Positions 26,029-34,222 of a DNA stretch of 64,000 nucleotides are shown here, piece by piece. This DNA is from Streptomyces polyasparticus (GTDB taxonomy: Bacteria > Actinomycetota > Actinomycetes > Streptomycetales > Streptomycetaceae): assembly GCF_014493765.1 (NCBI RefSeq), contig NZ_JACTVJ010000004.1, forward strand, positions 558,001-622,000, given 5' to 3'. A program made the position numbers and the translations under genes. The notes under the pieces were generated by a model. It saw only the letters and a program-made list of their open reading frames with translations. It was not told where the DNA came from and made no database searches. Every line of letters starts with the position of its first letter. The first letter of the stretch is position 1.

Positions 26029-26622
26029 GTGTTCGGTAGCCGCTCCAAGAATGAGAAGACCCCCGCCGCTCAGGCGCCGGTCGACTCCCAGACGCCCCGC
26101 GACCCGCAGGCTCCCAAGGGTCGCCCCACTCCCAAGCGCAGCGTGGCCCAGTCGCAGCGCCGCAGCGTGGCCAATACGCCGATGACCCGCAAGGAGGCGG
26201 CGAAGCGCACGCGCGACGCCCGCCGTGCGGACATGGCCAAGCAGCGTGAGGCGCTGGCCAGCGGCGACGAGCGCTACTTGCCGGCCCGCGACAAGGGTCC
26301 CGTGCGCAAGTTCGCCCGTGACTTCGTCGACTCGCGCTTCTGCATCGCCGAGTACTTCCTGCCGCTCGCCGTGATCATCCTGGTCCTGAGCATGCTGCGG
26401 AACCCGCAGCTGCAGAACATCGCGCTGCTGCTCTGGCTCGGTGTGATCATCCTGATCGTGATCGACTCGATCGGTATCGGCATCCGTCTGAAGAAGCAGC
26501 TCCGTGAGCGCTTCCCGGACGAGCCGAAGCGCGGCGCGGTCGCCTACGCCCTGATGCGTACTCTCCAGATGCGTCGCCTGCGCCTGCCGAAGCCGCAGGT
26601 CAAGCGCGGAGAGCGGCCCTGA
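26029..26622 (+). CDS. DUF3043 membrane protein
   Basis: A 197-residue actinobacterial protein. The N-terminal 90 residues are very basic and probably cytoplasmic (many Lys/Arg, with RKEAAKRTRDARRADMAKQR). Two transmembrane helices follow (about residues 112-130 and 135-155), then a basic tail ending in KRGERP. This is the layout of the DUF3043 family, whose function is unknown. The GTG at 26029 lacks a Shine-Dalgarno sequence but has a -10-like hexamer just upstream. The methyltransferase gene follows 44 bp downstream on the same strand. Confidence 0.85.
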   Translation: MFGSRSKNEKTPAAQAPVDSQTPRDPQAPKGRPTPKRSVAQSQRRSVANTPMTRKEAAKRTRDARRADMAKQREALASGDERYLPARDKGPVRKFARDFVDSRFCIAEYFLPLAVIILVLSMLRNPQLQNIALLLWLGVIILIVIDSIGIGIRLKKQLRERFPDEPKRGAVAYALMRTLQMRRLRLPKPQVKRGERP

Positions 26623-26666
26623 GCGCGGAGTCGTTCACGGGGGGTGCGGAAAAGTGGCTCGAGCTC

Positions 26667-27410
26667 ATGGGCGGACTGCGTGACGCGGTCCGCCAGGAGC
26701 TCGTGGCCCGTCAGCTCGACGAGCAGATAGCCCAGCACTTCGCCGTGGGCCGGCGCCTGCGCGTCCTCGACGTCGGCATGGGCCAGGGCACCCAGGCCCT
26801 GCGCCTGGCCCGGGCCGGTCACCAGGTGACCGGTCTGGAGTCCGATCCGGCGATGCTGGTCGCCGCCCGTACGGCGCTCGACGCGGAGCCCGCCGGGATC
26901 CGCGAGCGGGTCCGGCTGCTCCAGGGCGACGGCCGCGACACCGGGGTGCACTTCCTGCCGGGCGCGTTCGACGTGGTGCTCTGCCACGGCGTCCTGATGT
27001 ACGTCGAGGAGCCCGACGCCCTGCTCGCCGGTCTCGGCCGCATGCTCGCGCCCGGCGGCCTGCTCTCGCTGCTCGTACGGAACGCGGACGCGCTCGCGAT
27101 GCGGCCCGGCCTCGCAGGACAGTGGGACACCGCGCTCGCGGCCTTCGACTCCCCCGTGTACGAGAACCGGCTCGGCCTGACCGTACGGGCGGACCGCCTG
27201 GCCACCCTGACCTCGTCCCTCGCCGGCATCGGCGCGCCCCTGCACGCCTGGTACGGCGTACGGGTGTTCACGGACCAGGCCGCGGACGGCGCGGAACCTC
27301 CGACGGGCGAGGAATTCGAGCGGCTGCTGCTCGCCGAGGAGCGGGCGGGGCGCACGGATCCGTACCGGCAGGTGGCCTCCCTGATGCATTTGTGCGGTGT
27401 ACGCGGCTGA
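26667..27410 (+). CDS. Class I SAM-dependent methyltransferase
   Basis: A 247-residue methyltransferase with motif I VLDVGMGQGTQAL, the acidic strand-2 residue in VTGLESDPAM and the motif VVLCHGVLMYVEEPD. Bacterial relatives include CmoA/CmoM-like enzymes, but the substrate cannot be assigned. The ATG at 26667 lacks a good ribosome binding site; the open frame extends upstream without a usual start codon (a CTG abuts the preceding gene's end at 26619), so the true N-terminus may be about 16 residues longer, as SFTGGAEKWLEL looks protein-like. Same direction as the DUF3043 gene, probably one operon. Confidence 0.85.
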   Translation: MGGLRDAVRQELVARQLDEQIAQHFAVGRRLRVLDVGMGQGTQALRLARAGHQVTGLESDPAMLVAARTALDAEPAGIRERVRLLQGDGRDTGVHFLPGAFDVVLCHGVLMYVEEPDALLAGLGRMLAPGGLLSLLVRNADALAMRPGLAGQWDTALAAFDSPVYENRLGLTVRADRLATLTSSLAGIGAPLHAWYGVRVFTDQAADGAEPPTGEEFERLLLAEERAGRTDPYRQVASLMHLCGVRG

Positions 27411-27439
27411 GTGCGGCGTCCCCGTGCAGGGGAGGTGCT

Positions 27440-27519
27440 CCGTCGCTCCGCGACGGTGTGGTGTTGCCGGGGGGCTGACGCCCCCGGACCCCCGATGACG
27501 CTCCGTCGCTCCGCGACGG
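27440..27519. repeat. Two copies of a 20-bp hairpin repeat
   Basis: GCTCCGTCGCTCCGCGACGG occurs ending at 27456 and again ending at 27519, 63 bp apart. Each copy folds as CCGTCGC-TCC-GCGACGG. A GGCTGACGCCCCC element is also repeated between and after them. This fills the 189-bp gap before the ABC exporter gene and may act as a terminator or mRNA-stability element. Confidence 0.6.
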
Positions 27520-27599
27520 GTGAGTCTTCTTGGAGGCTGACGCCCCCAAGTCCCCCCATAGCAGGCAGGTGAACCAGCCCGTGCTGCGTCCTGTCGGGC

Positions 27600-29375
27600 G
27601 TGAGCGACCAAGTGAAGCAGAGCACGGAGAAACTGCCCGCCCGCGAGACCTGGCGCGCCCTCTACCGGCACTTCCGTCCGCACCGCTGGATCGTGGCGCT
27701 CGGCGCGCTGCTCACGCTCGTCGGCGCCGTGACCGGGCTCGCCCAGCCGCTGGCCGCCAAGGCGCTCGTGGACCGGCTCGGCGGTGACGAGTCGATCGTC
27801 GGGGTCCTGGTCCTGCTCACCGCCCTGGTCGTGGCCGGTACCGCCATCGAGTCCGTGGGCGCGTACGTCCTGGAGCGGACCGCCGAGTCGGTCGTGCTCG
27901 CCGCGCGGCGCACGCTCGTCGGCCGGATGCTGCGGCTGCGGATATCCGAGGTGGAGCGGACACAGCCGGGCGATCTGATGTCCCGGGTCACCTCCGACAC
28001 CACCCTTCTGCGCGCCGTCACCACCCAGTCCGTGGTCTCCGCCGTCTCCGGCGGGCTCACCTCCGTCGCCACGATCGTGCTCATGGGCCTGATGGACCCC
28101 GTGCTGCTCGGCGTGACCGTCGGCGTCATCGTCCTGATCGGGGGCGCCGTCACCTTCGTGATGCCGAAGATCTCGCAGGCCACCGCACGGGCCCAGGAGG
28201 CGGTCGGCGCGATCTCCACCGCGCTTGAACGGGCCTTCGGCGCCTTCCGCACGGTCAAGGCCTCCGGCGCCGAGGAGCGCGAGTCGAAGGCCGTTGAGGA
28301 GGCCGCGCAGGAGGCCTGGCGGCACGGCGTGCGGTCCGCCAAGTGGCAGGCGGTGGCGTGGAGTTCGGTGGGCCTGGCCGTCCAGGTGTCGTTCCTCGCG
28401 GTGCTCGGGATCGGCGGCGCGCGGGTCGCGTCCGGGGCGATCTCCGTGTCGACGCTGGTGGCCTTCCTGCTCTTTCTCTTCTACTTGATCGATCCCGTCT
28501 CGCGGCTCGTCGAGGCCGCCACGCAGTACCAGGTGGGCGCGGCCGCGATCGCACGGATCGTGCAGGCCGAGCGGATGGAGACCGAGGAGACCGCCGGCTC
28601 CCCCGGGCCGCGCGACGCCGCCCCCGCCTCCGTCGCCTTCGAGGACGTGCGCTTCCGCTACCGCGAGGAGCTCCCGTACGTCCATCACGGCGTGAGCTTC
28701 GAGGTCCCCGGGCCGGGGATGACCGCCTTCGTCGGACCGTCCGGGGCGGGCAAGACCACCGTGTTCGGGCTGATCGAGCGGTTCCACGAGGCGAGCGGCG
28801 GGCGGATCCTCGTGGACGGCAGGGACGTGCGTTCCTGGCCGCTGGCCGATCTGCGCGCGCAGATCGGCTACGTGGAGCAGGACGCCCCGGTCCTCGCGGG
28901 CACCCTGCGCGAGAACCTGCTCTTCGGGGCGCCGGACGCGACCGACGGCGAGGTCCACGACGTCCTCGTACGAGCAAAGCTGGACGCCCTCGTGGAGCGG
29001 CTCCCCGACGGGCTCGACTCGCTCGTGGGACATCGCGGCTCGCAGCTGTCGGGCGGCGAGCGGCAGCGCGTGGCGATCGCGCGTGCGCTGCTCCGCAGGC
29101 CCCGGCTGCTGCTGCTCGACGAGGCCACCTCGCAGCTCGACGCGGTCAACGAGCTGGCGCTGCGCGATGTGGTCACCGAGATCTCCCGCGACGTGACCGT
29201 CCTGGTCGTGGCGCACCGCCTGTCGACGGTGACGCTCGCCGACCGGATCGTGGTGATGGACGCGGGCCGGGTGCGGGCGGTGGGGACGCATCAGGAGCTG
29301 GTGGCGTCCGATCCGCTGTACGGGGAGCTGGCGGCCACCCAGTTCCTGGCCTCGGCCGCGCCGGGGGCCACCTGA
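27600..29375 (+). CDS. ABC exporter, fused permease-ATPase half-transporter
   Basis: A 591-residue half-transporter of the MsbA/LmrA/BmrA type that would act as a homodimer. Six helices span about residues 30-320. The ATPase domain follows with Walker [10 protein letters not shown] (near residue 380), the Q-loop in [10 protein letters not shown], signature [15 protein letters not shown], Walker [13 protein letters not shown] and the switch histidine in VVAHRLST. All catalytic residues are present. The substrate is unknown; multidrug or lipid export is typical for the family. The start is GTG with weak ribosome-binding context. Confidence 0.93.
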   Translation: MSDQVKQSTEKLPARETWRALYRHFRPHRWIVALGALLTLVGAVTGLAQPLAAKALVDRLGGDESIVGVLVLLTALVVAGTAIESVGAYVLERTAESVVLAARRTLVGRMLRLRISEVERTQPGDLMSRVTSDTTLLRAVTTQSVVSAVSGGLTSVATIVLMGLMDPVLLGVTVGVIVLIGGAVTFVMPKISQATARAQEAVGAISTALERAFGAFRTVKASGAEERESKAVEEAAQEAWRHGVRSAKWQAVAWSSVGLAVQVSFLAVLGIGGARVASGAISVSTLVAFLLFLFYLIDPVSRLVEAATQYQVGAAAIARIVQAERMETEETAGSPGPRDAAPASVAFEDVRFRYREELPYVHHGVSFEVPGPGMTAFVGPSGAGKTTVFGLIERFHEASGGRILVDGRDVRSWPLADLRAQIGYVEQDAPVLAGTLRENLLFGAPDATDGEVHDVLVRAKLDALVERLPDGLDSLVGHRGSQLSGGERQRVAIARALLRRPRLLLLDEATSQLDAVNELALRDVVTEISRDVTVLVVAHRLSTVTLADRIVVMDAGRVRAVGTHQELVASDPLYGELAATQFLASAAPGAT

Positions 29376-29426
29376 TCGGCCCCGCACAGGAGGCCGAACG
29401 GGTGGTGCGATGCCGACAATCCGGAT

Positions 29427-30497
29427 ATGAACCGTACGCGTGCTTCTCGTGCCCTGCCCCGGATAGCCGTCCCTCTGACCGCGGCCGCCCTCCTCGCGGG
29501 CTGCTCCGGCTCGGGCTCCGATTCCGCCGAGACCGAATCGACCACACAGGCCGCCGCGGTGGCCCGTAAGGACGGGGCCGCTCTGCAGGACGACTACATC
29601 GAGGTGATCAAGGACGTGCTGCCCTCCGTCGTCCAGATCACCGCGGGCGACAGTCTCGGATCCGGTGTCGTCTACGACGACAAGGGCCATATCGTCACCA
29701 ACGCGCATGTCGTGGGCGACAGCAGGACGTTCAAGGTCACCGCCGCGACCGGCGGCAAGGAGCTCGCGGCGAAGCTGGTCTCCAGCTATCCCGAGCAGGA
29801 CCTCGCCGTGATCCAGCTGGAGAACCCGCCGAGCGGCCTCAAGCCCGCCAAGCTCGGGGACTCCTCGAAGGTCGAGGTCGGCCAGATCGTCCTGGCGATG
29901 GGCTCGCCGCTCGGGCTGTCCTCCAGCGTCACCCAGGGCATCGTGTCGGCGACCGGCCGTACTGTCAGCGAGCCGCGTTCCGGCGGCAGCCCGGGCGCCA
30001 CCATCGGCAACATGGTGCAGACGTCCGCGGCGATCAACCCCGGCAACAGCGGCGGCGCCCTGGTGAACCTCGACGGCGAGGTCGTCGGCATCCCGACGCT
30101 CGCGGCCACCGACCCGGGGATGGGCGACAGCGCGGCGCCCGGCATCGGGTTCGCGATCCCGGCCTCGATGGTGCAGACCGTCGCCGAACAGATCGTCAAG
30201 GACGGCGAGGTCACCGACTCAGGACGGGCCGCCCTGGACATCGCGGGCCGCACGGTGCTCGGCGACGACTACAAGCCTGCGGGTGTCGCGGTGGTCGAGG
30301 CCGAGCCGGACGGTGCCGCGGCCGACGCGGGGATCGGAACGGGCGACATCATCACCCGCTTCGACGACGCGGACGTCACCACGATCACCTCGCTGTCGGA
30401 GGCGCTCGCGGCGAAGAAGCCGGGCGACAAGGTCTCCGTGACCTACGACCGGGACGGCGAGCGCAAGACGGCCGAGGTCACGCTCGGCGAGATGTAG
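29427..30497 (+). CDS. HtrA/DegP-like serine protease, lipoprotein with PDZ domain
   Basis: A 356-residue exported protease. The signal peptide ends in LLAGC with the lipidated C26. The trypsin-like domain has the complete triad H94 (TNAHVV), D125 (EQDLAV) and S208 (GNSGGAL). A single PDZ domain occupies about residues 255-350 (GVAVVEAEPDGAAADAGI). It would act outside the membrane in protein quality control or signalling. The ATG has no Shine-Dalgarno sequence; GACAAT lies 6 nt upstream and might be the -10 of a leaderless transcript. It follows the ABC exporter by 51 bp. Confidence 0.93.
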   Translation: MNRTRASRALPRIAVPLTAAALLAGCSGSGSDSAETESTTQAAAVARKDGAALQDDYIEVIKDVLPSVVQITAGDSLGSGVVYDDKGHIVTNAHVVGDSRTFKVTAATGGKELAAKLVSSYPEQDLAVIQLENPPSGLKPAKLGDSSKVEVGQIVLAMGSPLGLSSSVTQGIVSATGRTVSEPRSGGSPGATIGNMVQTSAAINPGNSGGALVNLDGEVVGIPTLAATDPGMGDSAAPGIGFAIPASMVQTVAEQIVKDGEVTDSGRAALDIAGRTVLGDDYKPAGVAVVEAEPDGAAADAGIGTGDIITRFDDADVTTITSLSEALAAKKPGDKVSVTYDRDGERKTAEVTLGEM

Positions 30498-30505
30498 CGG
30501 CGGAC

Positions 30506-30533
30506 GGGTGCGGGGGCCTGGGCCCCCGCACCC
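30506..30533. terminator. Bidirectional terminator after the HtrA-like gene
   Basis: Perfect 13-bp arms GGGTGCGGGGGCC (30506-30518) and GGCCCCCGCACCC (30521-30533). It lies between the convergent protease and small acidic protein genes. Confidence 0.85.
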
Positions 30534-30537
30534 GGGC

Positions 30538-30804
30538 TCACGCCTCCGCCTGCTCCGCGCCGGAGTCGGAGCCCGAGCCGCCGTCGGCTTCGGCACCCGT
30601 CTCGGCGTGCAGGCTCATCGGACCGTAGATCTTCGTCGTGTCCTCGAAGAGATGCACTTGGTCCGCACCGCCGGCCAGCAGGTCCTTCCAGTGCTCGCCG
30701 ATCCAGGACTCCGCGTCGCCCTGTGTGGTGAACTCGTCGGGTGCCACCGCCGGTTCGACCTCGGTGCCGTCGGACTTCTCGAACCGCCACAACCAAGCGC
30801 TCAT
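30538..30804 (-). CDS. Small acidic conserved actinobacterial protein
   Basis: An 88-residue cytoplasmic protein beginning MSAWLWRFEKSDG, with conserved QGDAESWIGEHWKDLLAGG and VHLFEDTTKIYGPMSL, and a low-complexity Gly/Ser/Asp/Glu tail. I recognise it as a conserved small actinomycete family of unknown function. GGAGG lies 6 nt before the ATG at 30804. It is divergent from the cobU fusion gene. Confidence 0.8.
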   Translation of the reverse strand: MSAWLWRFEKSDGTEVEPAVAPDEFTTQGDAESWIGEHWKDLLAGGADQVHLFEDTTKIYGPMSLHAETGAEADGGSGSDSGAEQAEA

Positions 30805-30918
30805 GTCAGCCTCCAAAGAACCGGTTCAGCATCCGACCGCAGGTGGCAGGGTGCCACCCAGCTGATGTGCAGCCTATCCGGGCGCGCACGACCCATACCG
30901 ACGCGGGAGGATCGCCTT

Positions 30919-32118
30919 GTGGAACTGACTCTGCTCGGCACCGGCGCACCGGCCGGACTGCCCCGCCCCGACTGCCCCTGCGCGGCCTGCGCGAGCGCGC
31001 TCGGCCCGTACGCACGCTCGGCGACCGCGGTGCTCGTGGACGGCGTGCTGCTGCTCGATCTCACCCCGGGCGCCGCGTTCGCCGCGGCCCGCGCCGGGCA
31101 TTCGCTCGCCGGTGTGCAGCAGGTGCTGCTCTCGCATCCGCACGACGGCCCGGCCGTGGAGCACCCGGCCGGACTGCCGCGTGCGGGCCGGGTGCCGGAC
31201 GGCCGCGAACTGGCGCTGCTCGACGGGCACCGGGTGCGCGCGGTCGCCCTCGATCACCCCGGTACGGGGTACGAGGTCACCGCTCCCGACGGCGGTTCCC
31301 TGCTGTATCTGCCGCCGGGCGCCGCGCCCGCCGGCGAGGTCGAGCGGCCGGAGCCGTACGACATGGTCGTGGCCGATGTGGTGGGCCGCCCGGACGCCCT
31401 GGCGAAGCTGCGGGCCGGTGGCGCGGTGGCGGGGACCACGGATGTGCTCGCCGTCCATCTCGACCACGACGCCCCGCCCGGGCCCGAGTTGCACCGCCGG
31501 CTCGCCGCGGCGGGCGCCCGCGCGGTGCCGGACGGCACGACGCTGGTGGTCGGCGAGTACCACGCCGTACCCGACCTGCCGCGCCGCACGCTGGTGCTCG
31601 GCGGGGCGCGTTCGGGCAAGTCCGTGGAGGCCGAGCGGCGGCTCGAGTCCTTCCCCGAGGTCGTGTACGTGGCGACCGGCGGCGTACGCGACGGCGACTC
31701 CGACTGGGCCGACCGGATAAGGCTGCACCGCGAGCGCAGGCCGGGCTCCTGGCGGACCACGGAGACCTGCGATCTGGTCCCGCTCCTCGATGCCGACGGG
31801 CCGCCGCTGCTCATCGACTGTCTGTCGCTGTGGCTGACGGACGCGATGGACAAGGTCGAGGCCTGGGACGACGCGAAGTGGGCGGCCGGCGGCGACCGGG
31901 CGCTGCGCGAGCAGGTGGCCCAACTGGTCGGTGCGGTAAGGGAGTCGAGACGTACGGTCGTCGCGGTGTCGAACGAGGTGGGCTCGGGGGTTGTGCCCGC
32001 GACCGCTTCGGGCCGGCGTTTCCGCGACGAACTCGGCCGTCTGAACGCGGCGTTCGCGAGCGAGTGCGAGCATGTGCTGCTCGTGGTCGCGGGTCAGGCG
32101 CTGGTGCTCCGGGGCTGA
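30919..32118 (+). CDS. cobU: Adenosylcobinamide kinase/guanylyltransferase CobU with N-terminal metallo-beta-lactamase-like domain
   Basis: A 399-residue two-domain protein. Residues about 215-399 are CobU (CobP), which phosphorylates adenosylcobinamide and adds GMP in the cobalamin nucleotide-loop pathway: the P-loop GGARSGKS, YVATGGVRDGD, IRLHRERRP and VSNEVGSGVVP are all intact. Residues about 1-205 resemble a metallo-beta-lactamase-fold phosphodiesterase (GTGAPAGLPRPDCPC, LLDLTPG, LLSHPHDGPAVEHP), but the usual HxHxDH zinc signature is reduced to HPHDG, so hydrolase activity is doubtful. GGGAGG lies 8 nt before the GTG. cobT and cobS lie on the same strand 17-22 kb away, beyond the polyketide operon. 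Confidence 0.92.
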   Translation: MELTLLGTGAPAGLPRPDCPCAACASALGPYARSATAVLVDGVLLLDLTPGAAFAAARAGHSLAGVQQVLLSHPHDGPAVEHPAGLPRAGRVPDGRELALLDGHRVRAVALDHPGTGYEVTAPDGGSLLYLPPGAAPAGEVERPEPYDMVVADVVGRPDALAKLRAGGAVAGTTDVLAVHLDHDAPPGPELHRRLAAAGARAVPDGTTLVVGEYHAVPDLPRRTLVLGGARSGKSVEAERRLESFPEVVYVATGGVRDGDSDWADRIRLHRERRPGSWRTTETCDLVPLLDADGPPLLIDCLSLWLTDAMDKVEAWDDAKWAAGGDRALREQVAQLVGAVRESRRTVVAVSNEVGSGVVPATASGRRFRDELGRLNAAFASECEHVLLVVAGQALVLRG

Positions 32119-32140
32119 CTCTGGTGCTCCGCGGCTGATC
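32101..32140 (+). repeat. 20-bp tandem duplication across the cobU stop codon
   Basis: CTGGTGCTCCGGGGCTGACT (32101-32120) is followed directly by CTGGTGCTCCGCGGCTGATC (32121-32140), three mismatches. Both copies carry the stop codon in the same register. A 7-bp-arm hairpin CCGGGCG/CGCCCGG (32140-32157) follows and may be a weak terminator. Confidence 0.7.
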
Positions 32141-32214
32141 CGGGCGGGTACGCCCGGGTGTCCCGCGTGAGTGTCGGCTTGCCACTCGCGCGCGGGTGGC
32201 GTGGCCTGTCGGGC

Positions 32215-33060
32215 ATGACCGAGACCCTTGCACCGGAGACCGCCCGGGTACGTCCCGTACTCGACGGCGTGCCCGAGACCCTCCTGTGGACCCTGTGGAA
32301 CCGGGCCTGCGAGGCCCGCCGTCCCGACGCCGTGCTGCACGACCCGCTCGCCATCCGCCTCGTCGACACCCTCGACTACCCCTTCGAGGAGAAGCTGGGC
32401 CCACCGCATCCGCTGTTCGCCCAGACCCAGGGCCTGCGCTCGCTGTGCTTCGACCGCTCGGTCGCCAACTACACGGCGCGCAGGCCCGACGCGACCGTCG
32501 TGGCGCTCGGCGAGGGCCTGGAGACCAGCTTCTGGCGCGTGGACAACGGGCGTCTGAACTGGCTGAGCGTGGAGCTGCCGGACGGCGCGGAGCTGCGGGA
32601 GCGGCTGCTGCCCGAGCACCCGCGGCACCGGATCATCGCCAAGTCGGTGACCGACCTGAGTTGGCTCGACGCGATCGAGGACCCCTCGCGCGGGGTGATC
32701 GTCACCGCGCAGGGCCTGCTGATGTATCTCAAGCCCGCGGAGGTACGGGAGATCCTCGCGGCGTGCGCGGAGCGGCTGCCGGGCGGGGTGATGATCCTCG
32801 ACTCGATGCCGCGCTGGGTCACCAAGCTGACCCGCGAGGGGAAGCTCAAGGTCGGGAAGCTGACGATCCCGCCGATGCACTGGTCGATGGCGCCGGACGA
32901 GCGCCCCAAGCTGCACTCGGCCCACCCGTCGATCGCCGAGGTGCGCGCGGTGCGGCTGCCACCGGGACGCGGGGCGCTGGGCAGGCTGGTCCAGCACCAG
33001 TACCGCATCCCGGTGTACCGCTCGTTCGCACCGGCGGTGACGCTCGTCCGTTTCCGGTGA
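32215..33060 (+). CDS. Leucine-carboxyl-methyltransferase-like O-methyltransferase
   Basis: A 281-residue SAM methyltransferase of the LCM/PPM1 group (COG3315), members of which often O-methylate polyketides. Markers are ETLLWTLWNRACEARRPDAVLHDPLA at the N-terminus, VALGEGLETSFWRVDN as motif I region and AQGLLMYLKPAEVREIL. The ATG at 32215 starts just before the conserved region; an in-frame GTG at 32158 would add 19 residues and neither has a good ribosome binding site. It ends 18 bp from the convergent end of the polyketide operon, so it may be a tailoring enzyme of that cluster; position and family type are the only evidence. Confidence 0.85.
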   Translation: MTETLAPETARVRPVLDGVPETLLWTLWNRACEARRPDAVLHDPLAIRLVDTLDYPFEEKLGPPHPLFAQTQGLRSLCFDRSVANYTARRPDATVVALGEGLETSFWRVDNGRLNWLSVELPDGAELRERLLPEHPRHRIIAKSVTDLSWLDAIEDPSRGVIVTAQGLLMYLKPAEVREILAACAERLPGGVMILDSMPRWVTKLTREGKLKVGKLTIPPMHWSMAPDERPKLHSAHPSIAEVRAVRLPPGRGALGRLVQHQYRIPVYRSFAPAVTLVRFR

Positions 33061-33078
33061 CCTCTTCGGGTCCCGGGG

Positions 33079-34200
33079 TCAGTCCTTGCGGGCGATGACC
33101 CGGTAGGCGTTGGAGAAGCGGCTGCGGCTCGTGAGGGGGGCCAGCGCCTTGTCGAGGAAGTGCAGCACGGGCATCAGGGGCAGGCCGAGCGTGAACACCA
33201 GCTTGCACAGCCGGTTGCCCATCCGGCCCGGCGCCTTCGGCAGCCAGGGCTCGTTGCGGAACGGCAGCAGCCGCAGCAGGAAGAGCCCGAACGAGCCCAG
33301 GAAGTCGAACGGGATGTGCGGCTGCCTGCGGTCCACGGCCACGACGGTGAAGCCCATCTCGCGCAGGGCCCGGTTGAGATTGCCGAGGGTCACGAAGTGC
33401 AGGTGCTGGGGCTGGAACCACGGCACCCAGTACTTCCCGAAGATCCGTCCGAAGTACGACTCGGGGTCCGGCACCTCGATCATCAGATGGCCGCCGGGCC
33501 TGAGCACCTTGCGGGCGGACTCGAGTTCGGCGCGCTGGTCGACGGTGTGCTCCAGGACGTGGAACATGCTCACGGCGTCGTACTGCCCGGCGAGCGAGGC
33601 CGCGTGGTCGGGCAGGAAGCCCTGGTAGGCGCGCTCGATGCGGCCCTGCTCCTTGGCCTTGACGACGTTCACGCCGACGTCGAGACCGTCGAAGGACGTG
33701 TCGGGCAGGACCTTCTTGGCCTGGAAGCAGAACTCGCCGTGCGCGGTGCCGACATCGAGCCAGCGCTTGGGCCGCAGGTGCGTGAGCATCGCGCGGGCCC
33801 GGTCCGTGTGGCGCTCGTGGTCGTCGCCGTTGGCGCTGTCGAAGGCGGCGCCGAGCTCCTTCTCGAAGAGACCGTCGTAGAAGTCCCGGTAGTAGAAGTC
33901 GAGTCCGGGCTTGCTCAGGCTCGGGTTCTGGAAGATGTGCCGGCAGTCGCCGCACTGCTCGAGGACGAAGGTGCCGGGCTTGCCCTGCAGGAAGTCCTTC
34001 GTCTTCAGGCGCACCTTGAGCCGCTTCGACGCGCACCACGGGCAGGTGTCGCGCCGCTCCTCGAAGAGGCGGTCCATGCCCAGGGCCAGCTCGGCCTGGT
34101 AGGCGGGGCGCAGCGCCGCGACCCGCGCGTCGCGCCGGGCCCGGTGCTCCTCGATGCTCTCCGCATCCTGAACTGCCTCGGTGCTCTCGGTGGTTGCCAT
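33079..34200 (-). CDS. Zinc-ribbon SAM methyltransferase, last gene of the polyketide operon
   Basis: A 373-residue protein. A helical N-terminus is followed by a CxxC...CxxC zinc ribbon (C53, C56, C83, C86; CPWC and CGDC), then a class I methyltransferase domain with motif I WLDVGTAHGEF (147-157), GLDVGVNVV and HVLEHTVDQ. This zinc-ribbon plus methyltransferase-12 layout is shared with sugar C-methyltransferases (TylCIII-like) and with lipid- or glycan-linked enzymes. The C-terminal 60 residues are hydrophobic and basic (FLLRLLPF, FTLGLPLMPVLHFLDKAL), suggesting membrane association. It lies 22 bp after the glycosyltransferase gene, so it may methylate the attached sugar or the lipid. Confidence 0.88.
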   Translation of the reverse strand: MATTESTEAVQDAESIEEHRARRDARVAALRPAYQAELALGMDRLFEERRDTCPWCASKRLKVRLKTKDFLQGKPGTFVLEQCGDCRHIFQNPSLSKPGLDFYYRDFYDGLFEKELGAAFDSANGDDHERHTDRARAMLTHLRPKRWLDVGTAHGEFCFQAKKVLPDTSFDGLDVGVNVVKAKEQGRIERAYQGFLPDHAASLAGQYDAVSMFHVLEHTVDQRAELESARKVLRPGGHLMIEVPDPESYFGRIFGKYWVPWFQPQHLHFVTLGNLNRALREMGFTVVAVDRRQPHIPFDFLGSFGLFLLRLLPFRNEPWLPKAPGRMGNRLCKLVFTLGLPLMPVLHFLDKALAPLTSRSRFSNAYRVIARKD

Positions 34201-34222
34201 GTGGGTCTCCTAGGTTCCGCGT

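Noticed and set aside
28485-28497. A further TGATCGATC copy
   Set aside because: It lies inside the ABC exporter coding sequence, lacks the final A and is explained by codons for leucine, isoleucine and aspartate.
30600-30919. Cobalamin riboswitch before cobU (also looked for before cobT and cobS)
   Set aside because: No B12-box-like element or long structured leader was visible, and cobT and cobS appear to be leaderless or nearly so.
32158-32214. GTG at 32158 as start of the LCM-type methyltransferase
   Set aside because: The extra 19 residues are not protein-like, overlap a hairpin after cobU and precede the conserved region; the ATG at 32215 is preferred, though neither start has a good ribosome binding site.
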